Assembly: GCA_023374045.1 (NCBI GenBank)
Contig: CM041776.1
Location: 39,190,171 to 39,254,170 of the forward strand
Direction: 5' to 3'
Length of the DNA stretch: 64,000 nt
Source of the DNA: Limonium bicolor
Taxonomy: Eukaryota; Streptophyta; Magnoliopsida; Caryophyllales; Plumbaginaceae
The position numbers were made by a program, and so were the translations under genes. The notes under the pieces are model-generated. The model saw nothing but the letters and a program-made list of their open reading frames with translations. It ran no database searches and was not told the origin of the DNA. Shown here one piece after another: positions 12,113 through 23,953 of this stretch (position 1 is the first letter of the stretch; each line of letters begins with the position of its first letter).

Positions 12113-12152
12113 CTACGTACTCAATTTCGTATTGAGATCAGACCATACGTAG
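12113..12152. repeat. CTACGTA hairpin, internal copy in element B
   Basis: The same two-tier inverted repeat as at 4824-4863, again after GGTCGCACCCT and GGGCTGC. The inner arms and loop have diverged. Confidence 0.7.
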
Positions 12153-15100
12153 TTCGAAACTGTGTAGGCAAGACCCCGGTGATGAAATGGCTCCTGTGTA
12201 GTCCTGAGGTCTCTATGACGGTCTTAATGCTTGAGGATGGCTCTCGCATGGCTCTAGTTTGGTTTTGGATATGGTGTTGATGAGGCCCGATGACGCTGGA
12301 TGGCTCCGGGAAGATCGTCGTATGGCTCCGGATGGCCTCGGTTTTGATTTCTTTTGATTTTGAGTTGAGCTTCGATAGTAGGAAACTAAAGTCGACCTTC
12401 CACGAGACTAGGCATGGTTCTTACCAGTCGGATGTTGAAAATGAAGTGGTTATGATGCATGCAAATGCTAACTGCTAGAAGAGATGCAAAATGCATATGC
12501 GTTTTTTGAAAAGAAGGTATGATTCTATCTCTATTGCTATGAGGTTTACGAATATAAGACATCTTCGGTTCGATCTTGAGTGATTGTTGAACTGGAATGT
12601 GTGAATCACTTTCCTTTCATGGAGGGATGCGGGTTAATCTCTCATGAGTATGTTTGTGTGTGCTAATGCCGTGATGATGCTCTCAATGGTCGGAGCAGTA
12701 TTTCCCTAAGAATTTCTTTCGAGGTTTTGGACTTTCCGATCCTTACAAATTCCTCACCTGCAACGGGGTAGGCTGTTTATGTGTGGTGCTTTAATCAATG
12801 AGTCACTCGCACTCTGAAGACCTTGTGAGATAAGGTCACACTCATTCGCTCATGGTCCCTTTGGAAAGACGGGACATGTTGATAACAAGTATGAAGCTTA
12901 TGATTCATGTTTCAGATCCGATACTTTCAGTTAACGCTCATTAACTTATGAGTCAGAGGTCTTTATTGGGTTGTAATGGGATTGAGGGGTATGATGTATG
13001 TCACACGGGACTGTGGGATTTATTTGGGAATTGTGGAGCTTTTGTGCAATAGAGGACGTGTTTCGCCTTTTCCATGGGTGGAATGAATGGACGGGTTTTG
13101 ATAACCTTTTATTGGTTTCTACGGGACATCATTGGTCCTTCTGATTTGGATTTCTCCTTCTTGCCTCTTCTGGTGTTCGATTTGAACTTTCTTCTCATTT
13201 TGTTTTTTGAAATTGCATTTGGCTCATCAACTTTGTCAAGCGTTCTCTGCTTTGTATTTTGGCTTTCAACTTTAGAGTTGCATTGACTCATCGATCTTCT
13301 TGAACATTTTTGGTGTTCTTTTTTGGTGTTTGGCTTTGGAGTTGCATTGACTCACTGATTTCTTCAAGCATTTCATTTGTTGTTTTTGTGAAGATGGTGG
13401 GGGAGAGACCATGGCTCGGGCTCCTTCGAGATCCTCTATTGCAAGGGGTGAGTAAATATGTGTATGTGAGTTGGCATGATGTGGAGTTCACAGAAAAAGG
13501 TTTATCGTGAAAAGCTCAGCGGGGCTCACTAAGGGATTATGTACAGGGCAGTCAGAGCTTTTTTGGGTTTTGTGGAGATTTTGATTCCTAAGTGCCTCGT
13601 CATTCTCATTAGTCAATGATTGTTTTCTTACTATTCTCAGATCTTTGCATGAATCACAGTTCGTATCCTGTATATCGACATTGATCTCACTATGTATTGT
13701 GTCTCTCCATGTGATGAAGGAATGCACATGTCACTCATGGTTTTACCTCTATGGACTCGCTCTATCTTCCCTCATCGCTCAGTGGATGGTCCAATACCCT
13801 CATTTGAAATTTGAGAGAAAATACTGCTCTTCACACACTACTCACTTGGTTTGTGGTGCCGATTTTGATTAGACCCTTGTGTTCATTGACGGGTCGAGAG
13901 TTCAGTGGTTCAAGCACTCTGTTCAATCGATCTCTTAAGATTTTCCGAAGATGTCATTTCGATATGGGAGTATGCAAATGCAATTATCTACCATGCGATG
14001 TATTGTGGTAATATGGAATTATTATGTATAGGATGCATGAAATGCTGAAAATGATGAATGAAGATGGTTGACTGAATGTTTTTTTTGGACGCAATGCATG
14101 AGTGGTAAGGTTATGGCTAGTCTCGCTTGAGTCGTTTCCAATTGATGGTCTATGAAGCTCATCCCGTCATTGTAAGCCCCGAAGATGGTCTATGTGAGAG
14201 AAGCTGTTAGGTGTGATGTGAGAGAGGTTGTGTCAGAAAGATATTCGGTTGATGATTGGCTTCTGGAGTTTTGGGACTTTTAGGGAGTGACCACTCCCGC
14301 ATGGTGGTCCCACGACATGACAGTCACTACATTTTTTGGATTTTTTTTTGATATATGGTTTTTTTTTGGATTTTTGAATGTATGCATTTTTTTGGATTTT
14401 TTTTTGGAATATGATTTTTTTGGGGATTGGCTTTTTTGTGGTTGTTGGTCTCTATGTACATGGTATGCCGAATGGGAAGATGCTTGAATCCTTGGTATTT
14501 CTTGCTATCACTTCGAGGGTCACGCTTTCACTCGTGGGCAAACGCGGTTAATCATCTACAGACACAGTCATTATAACAAAAAAAATAATATGACAAATGT
14601 GAATGTTAGCATGCTTTGAAAAAATGGAATGAATGCTTGTGTGTGATGTGTTGGGAATGCAACATGTGATTATACAATTTTTCTGAGATGGGTGTGATTC
14701 ATGCATGATTGATGAATGTAAAATGACCAAAAATGGGAAGAAGCAAGTCATATGTGCTAAACAAATCAAGTTTATAGAAAAACAGTTTTGAAAACACGTG
14801 TTTTCGAAGTGGTGGATTTTCTCAGTAGGAATTTTGATACTCAGTCATTCGCAAATGAAGTAGGGAGTGGGGAACCCTATACACATTGATCTAAATAAAT
14901 TCAAAGGGAATGTACAACCTATACACAAAGTCTATTCAGAAATTGACAAGAGAAAAGAATGCTAGGGGAAAGCCTATACATCCAATCTAAAAGTCATTAA
15001 ATGGGGGAGTTTTGAGCTAAACTTCTTCTGGTCTGTCTTCGGGGTTCAGGCTGACTGCTCACGCTCGGACTCCTGGTTGGCTGCTCGCTCGTCTTCGGGC

Positions 15101-16772
15101 TCTTGCGGCGGAGCAGTATTGTGACCAAACAAAACGGGTTTGGTGTTCCTCTGATTTTTGGTTCAACTGCTGTTATTGATCTTCATGTGCTCCACTTGCT
15201 CCAACAAGGAAAATGAGGGGCTTTTTTTTAGAAAGGAAAGGTGAATGATCGAGCACAAATTCTTTGTCAAAATCCACCACTTTTGTGAAAACACGAAATG
15301 ATTAGTACACTCCACGGTAATAACCGCTGCTCTTGAAGGTTGGTTGAACTTCAAAAATAGCGGGTCACAACATGGGGACTAAATCATTTATTTTGAAATA
15401 CATTTAAGAAACCGACTTTGAAAACTGTTTTTGAAACTATTTTAAAATAAAATCCGTGAAAAATGTTGTTTGAAATTCATTTGTAACAAGTAGGGTTTTG
15501 AAATCTGTTTTTGAAAATAGTCTTTGAAATAGCATTTGTGAGAAGTGATGTTTGAAAATCATTTATAAACAGTAGATTTTGAAATCCGTTCTTTGCAAAC
15601 TGTTTGACAAAGTTTATTTTTTGGAAGAGTTTGATTGAAACCGTTTTGAAATCTATTTTGGAAATAACAATTTTGAAAATCATTATTTTTTTGAAATCAT
15701 TCGAGGACGACTTTGAAGATATTTCATTAGAGTGTTCGACATGATTCATTTTCTGATTTTTGCTAATTTACAACGTTTTCACACATAGATGTAAGTGCAA
15801 AGTAAAAATCGTGGCTGATTTTATGTGGAGCTGAGTGTGAATGATTGGGATAATCACCTTCCAGGTCAATCAATGCTTCCATACCACCGGGGGAACCATC
15901 GTCCCTTCACTGTTCATCTCTCGGGATTTATCTCTGTTATGCCTTGTGGGGCATGTCATCAAGAAAGTCCGGAGTGCTTAAGTTCGAAAGGTCAGGATAC
16001 CCGAAGTGATACAGACACACGAGCCACGGCCGGGGATTATCACAACATACTCACTTTTGGGAAACTTGGGGAAGTACTGCATGGGAACGGGTTTCCCCTC
16101 GTCTGCACGATGAAGTGTGTCTAAAGTCCAAATTATTTGCTGACTACACTATGTCATGTATGGGTATCTGTAAATACGGGATCCGCTATGAATTTGTAGC
16201 GCGACATTGGGCTTTACAGACACCCGTGGTGCAGAGGAATCATGGAGAACTGAGCCCATGCAATCTTCAGGGTAAGGCAAAGGGTGGTCAGACAGACGGC
16301 ATACAAGGGGGTGACTACCCATAAAACCCGCCTTAGACACCAGACCAGGTTGTTGGACACTGAAGGCTCAGAGTTCACTATATGCTGGCTTTGACTCGGA
16401 TAATGAAGGATATTTTTGGATCATGAGCTCAAAGCGTTGGTCGGAGACCGTACCACCTCGTGGGTTTGTTCACTGAGAGAGTGACCCTAGCTCATGGGGA
16501 ATCAACCTTGGACCGGTTGGGGATCCCGTGACATCATGGGTAAATTGGGTGACATAGAGGAATGCATGTCCTAAGCTACCCACCCCATGCACCCCACAGT
16601 CGCAATATAAATATGAAAGCAGTAAATAAATCAAATGAAGTTAGCACCAACCTATGTACTAAGAGTTTTATCTTGAGATTAGTGAATCCAAGTTGGTTGT
16701 TATAAACCTAAAGGGAAGTTAGCTTCATTCACTCCTAAGTGTCTCTTTCTAATCGTGAGCTAATCATTAACC

Positions 16773-16777
16773 CAATT
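16773..16777. repeat. TSD of element C, left (CAATT)
   Basis: CAATT lies before TGAAATACCCC. The matching CAATT is at 51933-51937 directly after TGTTACA. Confidence 0.92.
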
Positions 16778-19700
16778 TGAAATACCCCAAATTAAAAAAA
16801 CATGGATTAAATATTTAATCACATTAATTAAGGCCTAAACATGCCTTAAAAGTCAACTGAGAACAACAGCGGTCAACACAAAACAAGATGTTGCACCCTT
16901 TGACTGTTAAGGGTAAATAAATACCCAAATGAACTTCTTAGGACCTAAAAATTTGTCCTAAGTTTATTAACATAATATTGAACATATTATAATGGTTGGA
17001 CAACACTCCAACACAAAGAACAAGCACTTTCATGCTTCAAGGTCAAAAAGGGCAAAAATGTGCTCTAAGAATACCTTAAAGGTATAATGACCTATAAATG
17101 ATATAAAATTGGATACCATGGTCAAATATCATGTAAGGAACACAACAAAACCGTTGTCAAAGAAAACAGAGCCAGAAACGCCTTGACACACAAATGTGCA
17201 CTAAAACTCCTTAAAGCACGTTTTTGTGTAATTGTCTTCTAAATTGGTCTTAAATGGGCTAAAAGGTTATAAATACCTTTAAATATAATAAAATATCATA
17301 TTATATGATATTAGGAATTTAATTCCAAGAATTTACGAATTTTTACAAATTTAATATTAAAATATTAATAAAACCCTAATGTGGGGCCCGTTTGGGTCAA
17401 CATTGACTAAGTTGGTCAATGTTGACCATTGACCACGAAATGGACTACATAAAATCAGATAATTAAGTCTCTTAACAGACCAAGAGACAAGTCCCATGTG
17501 ACAATTAAATATAGTCCTTTACTTTTGCATAAAATAACAAAAAGACATACTTTACCTTATAAAACAAAAAAGGTGGGCTCCACTTACCTTACCCCATGTG
17601 AAGCCAGCCGGTTTTGGAGCCCCTCATTCACTTGTATTTCGGTGCTCCAAGCAGGAACAAGAAAAGCTAGGATGACTCATCTTACACTTGTTGACTAAAG
17701 TAACATATTTACTCCATTTTCAATCAAAATTGGAATCAAACACCACCCACCTTTGTCAATCAAGGACGGCTGCCCCTTGTAATTGTCTCCTCCTTGTCTC
17801 CACCGAATTAGCTCCAATTATTCAACCCCAATCAGACATGATGAGTCATCAATTCACTAAAGTCATAAAAAATGCAAAAAATGTGTTTTAAGCAAATTAG
17901 GTCATTCTTTCTCATTAGTCCCATTCCAAACGTGGGACTCCTGGCCAAACTCTCTCCTTGGCTCCTCTTCCACCGTAGGTAAGTCTCCAAGCTCCATTGG
18001 AGAGAGCTCAAGCTCTAGGTAAGCTCCTAAGGCATGAAAATGCCGATTTTCTTCATCTTTCTTTCCTTTTTCGATTGATCTAAGCTCCAACCACTTCCAT
18101 CCATGAATCTAGGTTGTTTTGGAAGTTAAATGAAGGAAGAATCTCGGCCATAACAAGGGAAGAAGGTTGAGAAACTCAAACTTGTTCTTAAGGTACAAAA
18201 ATGTGCTTTAAGCTCATATCTTTTGATTCCCTTCAAATTCGGCTGTGAAACTTGTTCCTAGCCTTATTTTCTTCTCTCTTTTCATGTATTCAGTTGGTAT
18301 ACCAAGATCTACAAGGAGTAGCTAGATCCAAGCCAAAAACACCATTTTTGGCATCTTAAACAAGGTAAAACTTAACTATCTTCCAAGCTAATTCACCCAC
18401 GGTTTATACCTTGTTCTTGAGGTGTTTTTATACTCTTTCTCTTCTGGAAAAATAGGGCCGAAGTAGATCTATACCAAGCTTGAAGATCTAAGGTAAAAAT
18501 CCATGATTTTCATGACTTAAATTACTTCTTATGGTTAGATCTTTTTTGGAGACTAACTAGGCCTTGTTTTCTGTTTGAAAACATGTAAGAGAAGCTTGGA
18601 GAAATTCTCCTTAAGGTGGCGAATCCAAACAAGGATTTACCTAAGCTAAATCAAGGTATAAATCACTTAAACATTAACTTTGCTAAGTTAAAATGTTCTA
18701 AGCTATTTCTATAATTATTGCCGTGAGTGAAGAAGTAAAATAAGGTCATGTTTGACCTTAAAATGATTAAGAATGGTTTAATAAATTTTATAACTAATTA
18801 AACAAGCATAAATGTCAAATTTAAGACATTATGTGGAAGTTTGGTAAATAAATGAAAATTATATGGTGAGGCCGAAAATTTATATGTATTTTGGGACATT
18901 TATGTGTAATTTATTTTGCAAGCCAATGTTTGTAATAAGGCCATGTATTTTAGGCCATTTTATTTATGCATTTACAAGTTTTTATTTAAGTTTAGGTGAT
19001 ATATAATTATTACCGAAATGAAATGGGGTCTTAAGTGTAAATAAATTAAATTTAGGGGCTTTATAAAAATAAGGCCGAAAATTAGAGGTAAAAAGGAGTT
19101 AAAATAAAGTTTATAAGATTTTATAAAGTTTTGGGGTTAAATGGTGATTTCTAGAAAGTTTGGGTGCAAACCGTAATTATAAGGAATTGGTGGTCAAGGA
19201 AATATTAAGGTGGTCAACCTTGACCATATGATAGGTTTTGACCAAATTAGATAAGTTAAATAACTTATTTAAGGTGTTATAATAAGATAAGTATCTTAAG
19301 GTAATATTTTTATAACATATGTGGTAAATATGTTATTACCGAAAATAAAGGGTGTACAATGGTATTTTAAACACCCATGGGCTATTAGGAATTTTTAGGA
19401 ATTTATTTGGTGGATTTTGGAATTTAAAATGAACTATATATGTATAATATATAGTTATATGTCATTATGACACTTTGGAGAAAAATAGATGGTGGAATGG
19501 TAAATAAAGTATATGGGTTAATAAGGATATTTATAACCCTTTGGTGGAATTTGGTGATTTTTAGAATTATTAAGAGTTTATAGATGTGTATAAAATATAG
19601 TTTTAATGATATGGTGAACTATATGTTATAAATAGGCCAAATGGCAATTAGAATAGCACAAGGGCTGTTCGAATTTACAAAAAATAACCATAGGTTATAC

Positions 19701-22341
19701 TCTTTTAAGTTAGAAATGTTATATTAATGGAATAATAACATGGTAAAAGAAAGGGGGATTTTGTAAATTAAGGAACTATGGTTTAGAAAAGAATAAGATT
19801 TTCTTATGCCTAAGAGGCAATAAAATAGTTTTGTATAAAAACTATAGGAATAAATTAAAGGGAATAAAAATATCATATCAAATGATATTAGAATTGGTAT
19901 AACATTACATAATGTTATGTGGTCAAAAGGAATTTAAATAAGTTAAGGGCTATACCGAGTTAACAAGTTGGAAAATGAATTTTAGACTAAGGTCTATAGT
20001 GTTATAAATGTTATGACAATTATATGGTTTAGATGGAATTAATATAAGGAAGGGTATCACATAAAATATGTGACAAACTATAAATAAATGGGATTTATAA
20101 ACTAAGGTGTTTATGGAATAAACCTTAGGAGTTGTAATTATACAACATAAAATGTTATATTAGGATAATAATCTTAATATAAGTTGTATAATATAATACA
20201 ACTAATGGGAATAATCATCTAATAAGATGATAAAATGTAACATAAAATATAAGAGTTATGAAACTCATGAATTACCTACGTGGTAAAATATACATACACA
20301 AGATAATGTATATAAGGTGGATATATATTTTGGTTGAAACCATATGATTTAAGGTGGTGGTTATTTAAAAAAAATAAATATAGTTACGAACTATAAGTTA
20401 TGAATTTTAGAATGCAATATAATATAAGAATGCATGCATACATGCAACTATAGGTTACGTACCTAAACTAGATGTGGATAAGATTAAAAGAAATATAAAA
20501 TTAAACTTAACAGTTGAATGTTTTGACGTACGCGTTTTAAGTAACAAAGCCGACTGTTTTAGAGAAACCTGTAACAAACAACTGTAGAAAACAGGGGTGA
20601 ACTGTCGGGGTTACTTATTATTCGGAAATACCGGATGTAGTTAGTCATGGAGACTGACTTATAGTTTTATACCGTTTAGATTATACTTCTGACAAGGACG
20701 CTTGACAGCTAACGGACTACACGGAGCATAGGATCTTGCTGATTCATACTCCACCGTAATACGTCAGGGTGAACGGTATGTAAAGGGGTTTGATCCGAGT
20801 TGTCCTAAGGTTGCTCCTTGGGCTCGGATTTGGTTGATATAACTTGTATTTGTTATGAGTCTCTGATTGTCTCTGAGGGCTTCCTCAGTTCAGACTTCTG
20901 TGTGATCTGTGATAAGATTGTTTGTCTGAATGTGTTAATTAATATGCATGAATTGTATATTATAGCTGCTTATTATTTACTGTTGTTGAGTTAACAGTAT
21001 TGGTTCGTATATATGAACCTATATATATAAAACGAACTAGCGGCTATGGTGCTATCTTATATGAAATATAAGGAACGTAAAACGTTGTAGCACTATGATA
21101 ATAACATATACACTATCTGAGACTTTTATACGGAGCATTGGCCTTTCTATACGCCGCTCTCGTATCTAACACTGGATCCCGAGTTTACAGACTCCGGATT
21201 GGACTAATGACCTTAGTCTGTGTGTTAGAAAATTTGGTAATGCGATGCGATGGTATAATTAATTAATTAATGGAATGGAAGTAAAGCCAAGAGGATGTGG
21301 CTCTTGGTGCGCGCTGTGATCACAAAAACGATACCAGGATGTCCGCGTACGGGTCCGTAAGTATCAAGAAAATTTCCCGTGAGCTAGAATGGCTCGTTGG
21401 TCGGAGACTCTACCGTTGGAGTGGCTACTGCCGTGGGTGACCCGCCATAATATATGGTAACTAGAGACATGTCGTTTTAACGAGACATTGTCACTAGGTA
21501 TAACTGAACAACTAAAACAATTGAGACTTATACAGTGGCGAACAATACCATGGACGAGACTAAATACTTGTTTATTATTCTCGTTGTTTCGCTTTGTTGT
21601 TCATTGGTTATACTAGTGGTTATTTTATTGTGTGTTGATGGTTGGATGGAGCCTACAAGGCCAAGGTAAATTAAATATGAACACTGTACGCTACGGCGAA
21701 TGTACATTGTACATTATATTGTTATTGTTCGATACGTTCGATATATAGTTGTGGATTGTGTTATTAAATGATTGTGGATTGGATGGATGGTTGAATATCT
21801 ATGAATATTTGGATGGATGAATATGTATATTATACATGTTTATTTCAGTATTGTTATAACTGTAAAATGGTAAAGCATGAAACCGACCTAATAATAAGAT
21901 GGTTAAAATGACAAGTGACCATTAGGGTCCAGGCCCGGCATACTCAGCGTCTATCGCTGATACTACACCCATTTCAGGTTGTTGATCATTGTCGGAGCTG
22001 AAGAGCAGGAACAGGGTAATTGGAGATGTTGTATAGTAATGAAGATGGTGTATGGTCTTATGGTAAGGTTATGTATTTTTCAGGATTGGGTAGACGCTCA
22101 CTGGTCGAAGTTTATGGATTATGGATTTAGTATGATGTATAGGAATTTCTCGTTATCACTGCGGTTAGCAGTTTATTTGTATTGGAAGTTGGATGTAGTT
22201 TGGCTGCGTTGCTCGCATGGGCGAGTAACGGCCGGTGACACCCGAGTGAGTTTTGTAATTGTTATTTATTTTTCCGCTGCGAGACGTTTTATTTATTGCT
22301 ACGTGAGAGATTATATCGTGATTATGGAGAGGGGTGTTACA
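16778..22341 (+). repeat. Element C 5' LTR (5564 bp)
   Basis: Starts TGAAATACCCC and ends GGGGTGTTACA. It matches 46335-51932 along its whole length with scattered substitutions and short indels. It is A/T-rich in the middle, where it holds the hairpin run at 18740-20480. TATAAATA near 17264 could be a promoter element. TTCCGCTGCGA near the 3' end is shared with the LTRs of A and E. Confidence 0.95.
18740..20480. repeat. Run of about 20 consecutive short inverted repeats (element C 5' LTR)
   Basis: Successive, mutually different stem-loops. Examples with perfect arms: TGGTCAA/TTGACCA (19211-19226), AACTATATAT/ATATATAGTT (19432-19456), TGTCAT/ATGACA (19460-19472), ATAGTTTT/AAAACTAT (19825-19845), AATATCAT/ATGATATT (19869-19889), ATAACATT/AATGTTAT (19899-19918), TCACATA/TATGTGA (20057-20073), AGTTGTAT/ATACAACT (20182-20203), ATCATCT/AGATGAT (20214-20231), TATAGTT/AACTATA (20379-20395). 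Loops are mostly 3-6 nt. The counterpart in the 3' LTR lies at about 48290-50080. Confidence 0.75.
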
Positions 22342-22345
22342 AAAG

Positions 22346-22357
22346 TGGTATCAGAGC
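22346..22357 (+). other. Primer binding site of element C
   Basis: TGGTATCAGAGC, complementary to the 3' end of plant initiator tRNA-Met, four bases after the 5' LTR. It primes minus-strand DNA synthesis. Confidence 0.93.
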
Positions 22358-23178
22358 GGAGTACCGCTCTGATGACGAGATAATAGGTTAAGACAGTGAG
22401 CTTAGGACTTGGGAAATTATGGGAAACATTTGGGAAGTACGAGACGATTCGTCTTAGAAAGATACTGTGTCTAGTAACGCAAATTGCGTGACAGGTTAGC
22501 CTTAAGGCAACTTAATATCCATTGGTTGTGTACGGTAATTTACCGAGTATTTATGTGACATACTGTACTACAGATGTCTGGTGGAACTAGAGGGCGTGGT
22601 ACTGGAAGAGGTGGAGGCGTGACCCCGGCATTACAGGAGTTGCTGAGACGGTTACAGTCGTTCTTGCACAGCTGGGTACTCAAATAGGAGGAGCACCAGC
22701 CCACCCGCCACAGCCCAGGGAAACGAACTGGCTGAAGTCAGTTAGCGAGACCCGACCACCTACATATTCTGGGGAACCAGACCCCGTAGCTTTGGAGCGT
22801 TACATTGTTGAACATGAGAAAGCATACGAAGCTTTACAGGTACCTGACGACAAGAGGGTCGCCATTGCAGCCAGTACTTGGTGAAGATTGGTCAAGGACC
22901 ATCACCTGGCTACGCCCGACTTTTCGTGGGCTGCCTTTGTCGAGTTGCTGAGAGGGAAGTACTACCCAGCACATCTCAAACAGAAGAAGCGCCAGGAGTC
23001 AGAGACACTGACCCAAGGAGGTCTGACCGTGGATGAGTATTACGCTCGATTCATTGGTTCGCTGGACTCCATTCCCGGTGTGGATTACTCAGAGACCGTG
23101 AAGGTCGATAAGTTCCGGGGAGGACTATTATTTCGCATTCAGATGGCGATGGGTGCTACCCTCTACACTACCATCCAA

Positions 23179-23258
23179 GTACTAACATGAAAGCCATGAA
23201 ATTCTTTACTTACTACATTACCAATTAACTTTGTGAGAACTTACCAAGGAGATTCCAG
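23179..23258 (+). other. Gag intron 1, element C (80 bp, phase 0)
   Basis: Begins GTACTAAC after the codons for TTIQ and ends GATTCCAG before the codons for ECY. It contains an immediate in-frame TGA. The position and phase equal those of intron 1 in elements A and E. Confidence 0.75.
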
Positions 23259-23591
23259 GAGTGTTATGAGGCTGCCTCGAGGACGGAGCTAATGCTCCAG
23301 ACTCGGGAAGAGACTCTTGGGGCAAAGAAGAGAAAGAACCCCGAAGGAGAGTCTGAGGATGGAGGAGCATCTTCAGGCAATAGCCAGAAGAAGGGGAAGT
23401 AAGGACTTATCCCATTCTAAATTGTTTACCATATTAAATACCTTTAGGAATGCTGACCCGAAACCTTTAACAAGAAATTCTTTAAAAGAAAGGGCAGCAG
23501 GGTCACCAGGGAAAGAAAGGGAAAGAGCCCGTCCTTCGGTTGACCGGCCCAACTATAGACGCTAAGCCTTTGAGATCTGCACCTCCTAAGG

Positions 23592-23676
23592 GTGAGAACG
23601 CCTACCTCTTAAAATTCAATTGTGACCTTAACCTTTATATCAACAGATATTCACTTAAACTAAATACCATCATCAG
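23592..23676 (+). other. Gag intron 2, element C (85 bp, phase 1)
   Basis: Begins GTGAGAAC after CCT CCT AAG G and ends CATCATCAG before the exon reading GTGQPQRHFYCKRC. CTTAAACTAAAT near the end is a plausible branch region. Removal restores the zinc-knuckle frame. Same site and phase as in A and E. Confidence 0.75.
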
Positions 23677-23953
23677 GCACCGGACAGCCCCAACGCCATT
23701 TTTACTGTAAGCGTTGTGGGAGGGACCATCCTGGGTCGACTGCGAAGGCCGCAAAGTTGTCTATCGGTGCTGCAAGAAAGAGAGCCATAGGGAATTCGAG
23801 TGCTGGATGAACCCTGAGAGCCGTAATTACAGGCCACCAAAGAATACTCAGAAGACCTCAGCTGGAGGATCTGGAGTACCACGAGGCGGTCAGGATGGCC
23901 AGACATCTACTGATGCTGGAGCCCTGAAGGGCAAGGGAGTAGATAGGGCATGA

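Larger units (their letters stand above)
10199..16777 (-). other. Element B internal region, left part, no recognisable genes
   Basis: About 6.6 kb of element B between its 3' LTR and inserted element C. Minus-strand frames are short and of low complexity: the longest, 11791-11285, is rich in Ser, Thr, Asn and Gln and has no domain I recognise. No RT, protease or integrase motif is visible. It holds the tandem array at 10315-11300, a zone of repeated GATGGCTCC-like words (11560-12330), three imperfect ~65-85-bp repeats around TTTGGCTTTGGAGTTGC (13200-13410), a T-rich stretch (14330-14430) and a TTTTGAAA-rich stretch (15390-15720). The part at 16420-16510 resembles a segment of element C's LTR (around 21385-21435), so an older fragment may be embedded there. 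Confidence 0.7.
22574..23953 (+). pseudogene. Gag of element C, two introns, broken
   Basis: Capsid/nucleocapsid protein of a chromovirus-like element. It starts MSGGTRGRGTGRGGG at 22574, in the same place and style as MSGRRGG of element A. The capsid domain (Retrotrans_gag type) is clear: a REPNWVK-like RETNWLK motif, then FVELLRGKYYPAHLKQKKR and LTVDEYYARF. The C-terminus has two zinc-knuckle-like motifs, CKRCGRDH and CCKKESHREFEC, ending at TGA 23951-23953. Exons are 22574-23178, 23259-23591 and 23677-23953. Damage: a frameshift near 22640, a Trp-to-stop change (TGG TGA) near 22883, TAA at about 23399-23402 and a frameshift in the first knuckle. The protein is divergent from A and E, so its shared intron positions are informative. 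Confidence 0.85.

Noticed and set aside
12290..14487. Several 60-80-codon frames in B's interior
   Set aside because: Short, T- or G/T-rich, not conserved in anything visible here; no start or domain evidence.
21979..22383. 134-codon frame at the end of C's 5' LTR
   Set aside because: Runs through the LTR end and the primer site; a non-coding region in related elements.
23399..23474. Third intron in exon 2 of C's gag
   Set aside because: A plausible GTAAGG donor exists, but no acceptor gives a frame matching the downstream KKGQQGHQG reading; A and E have no intron there. A simple mutation is as likely.
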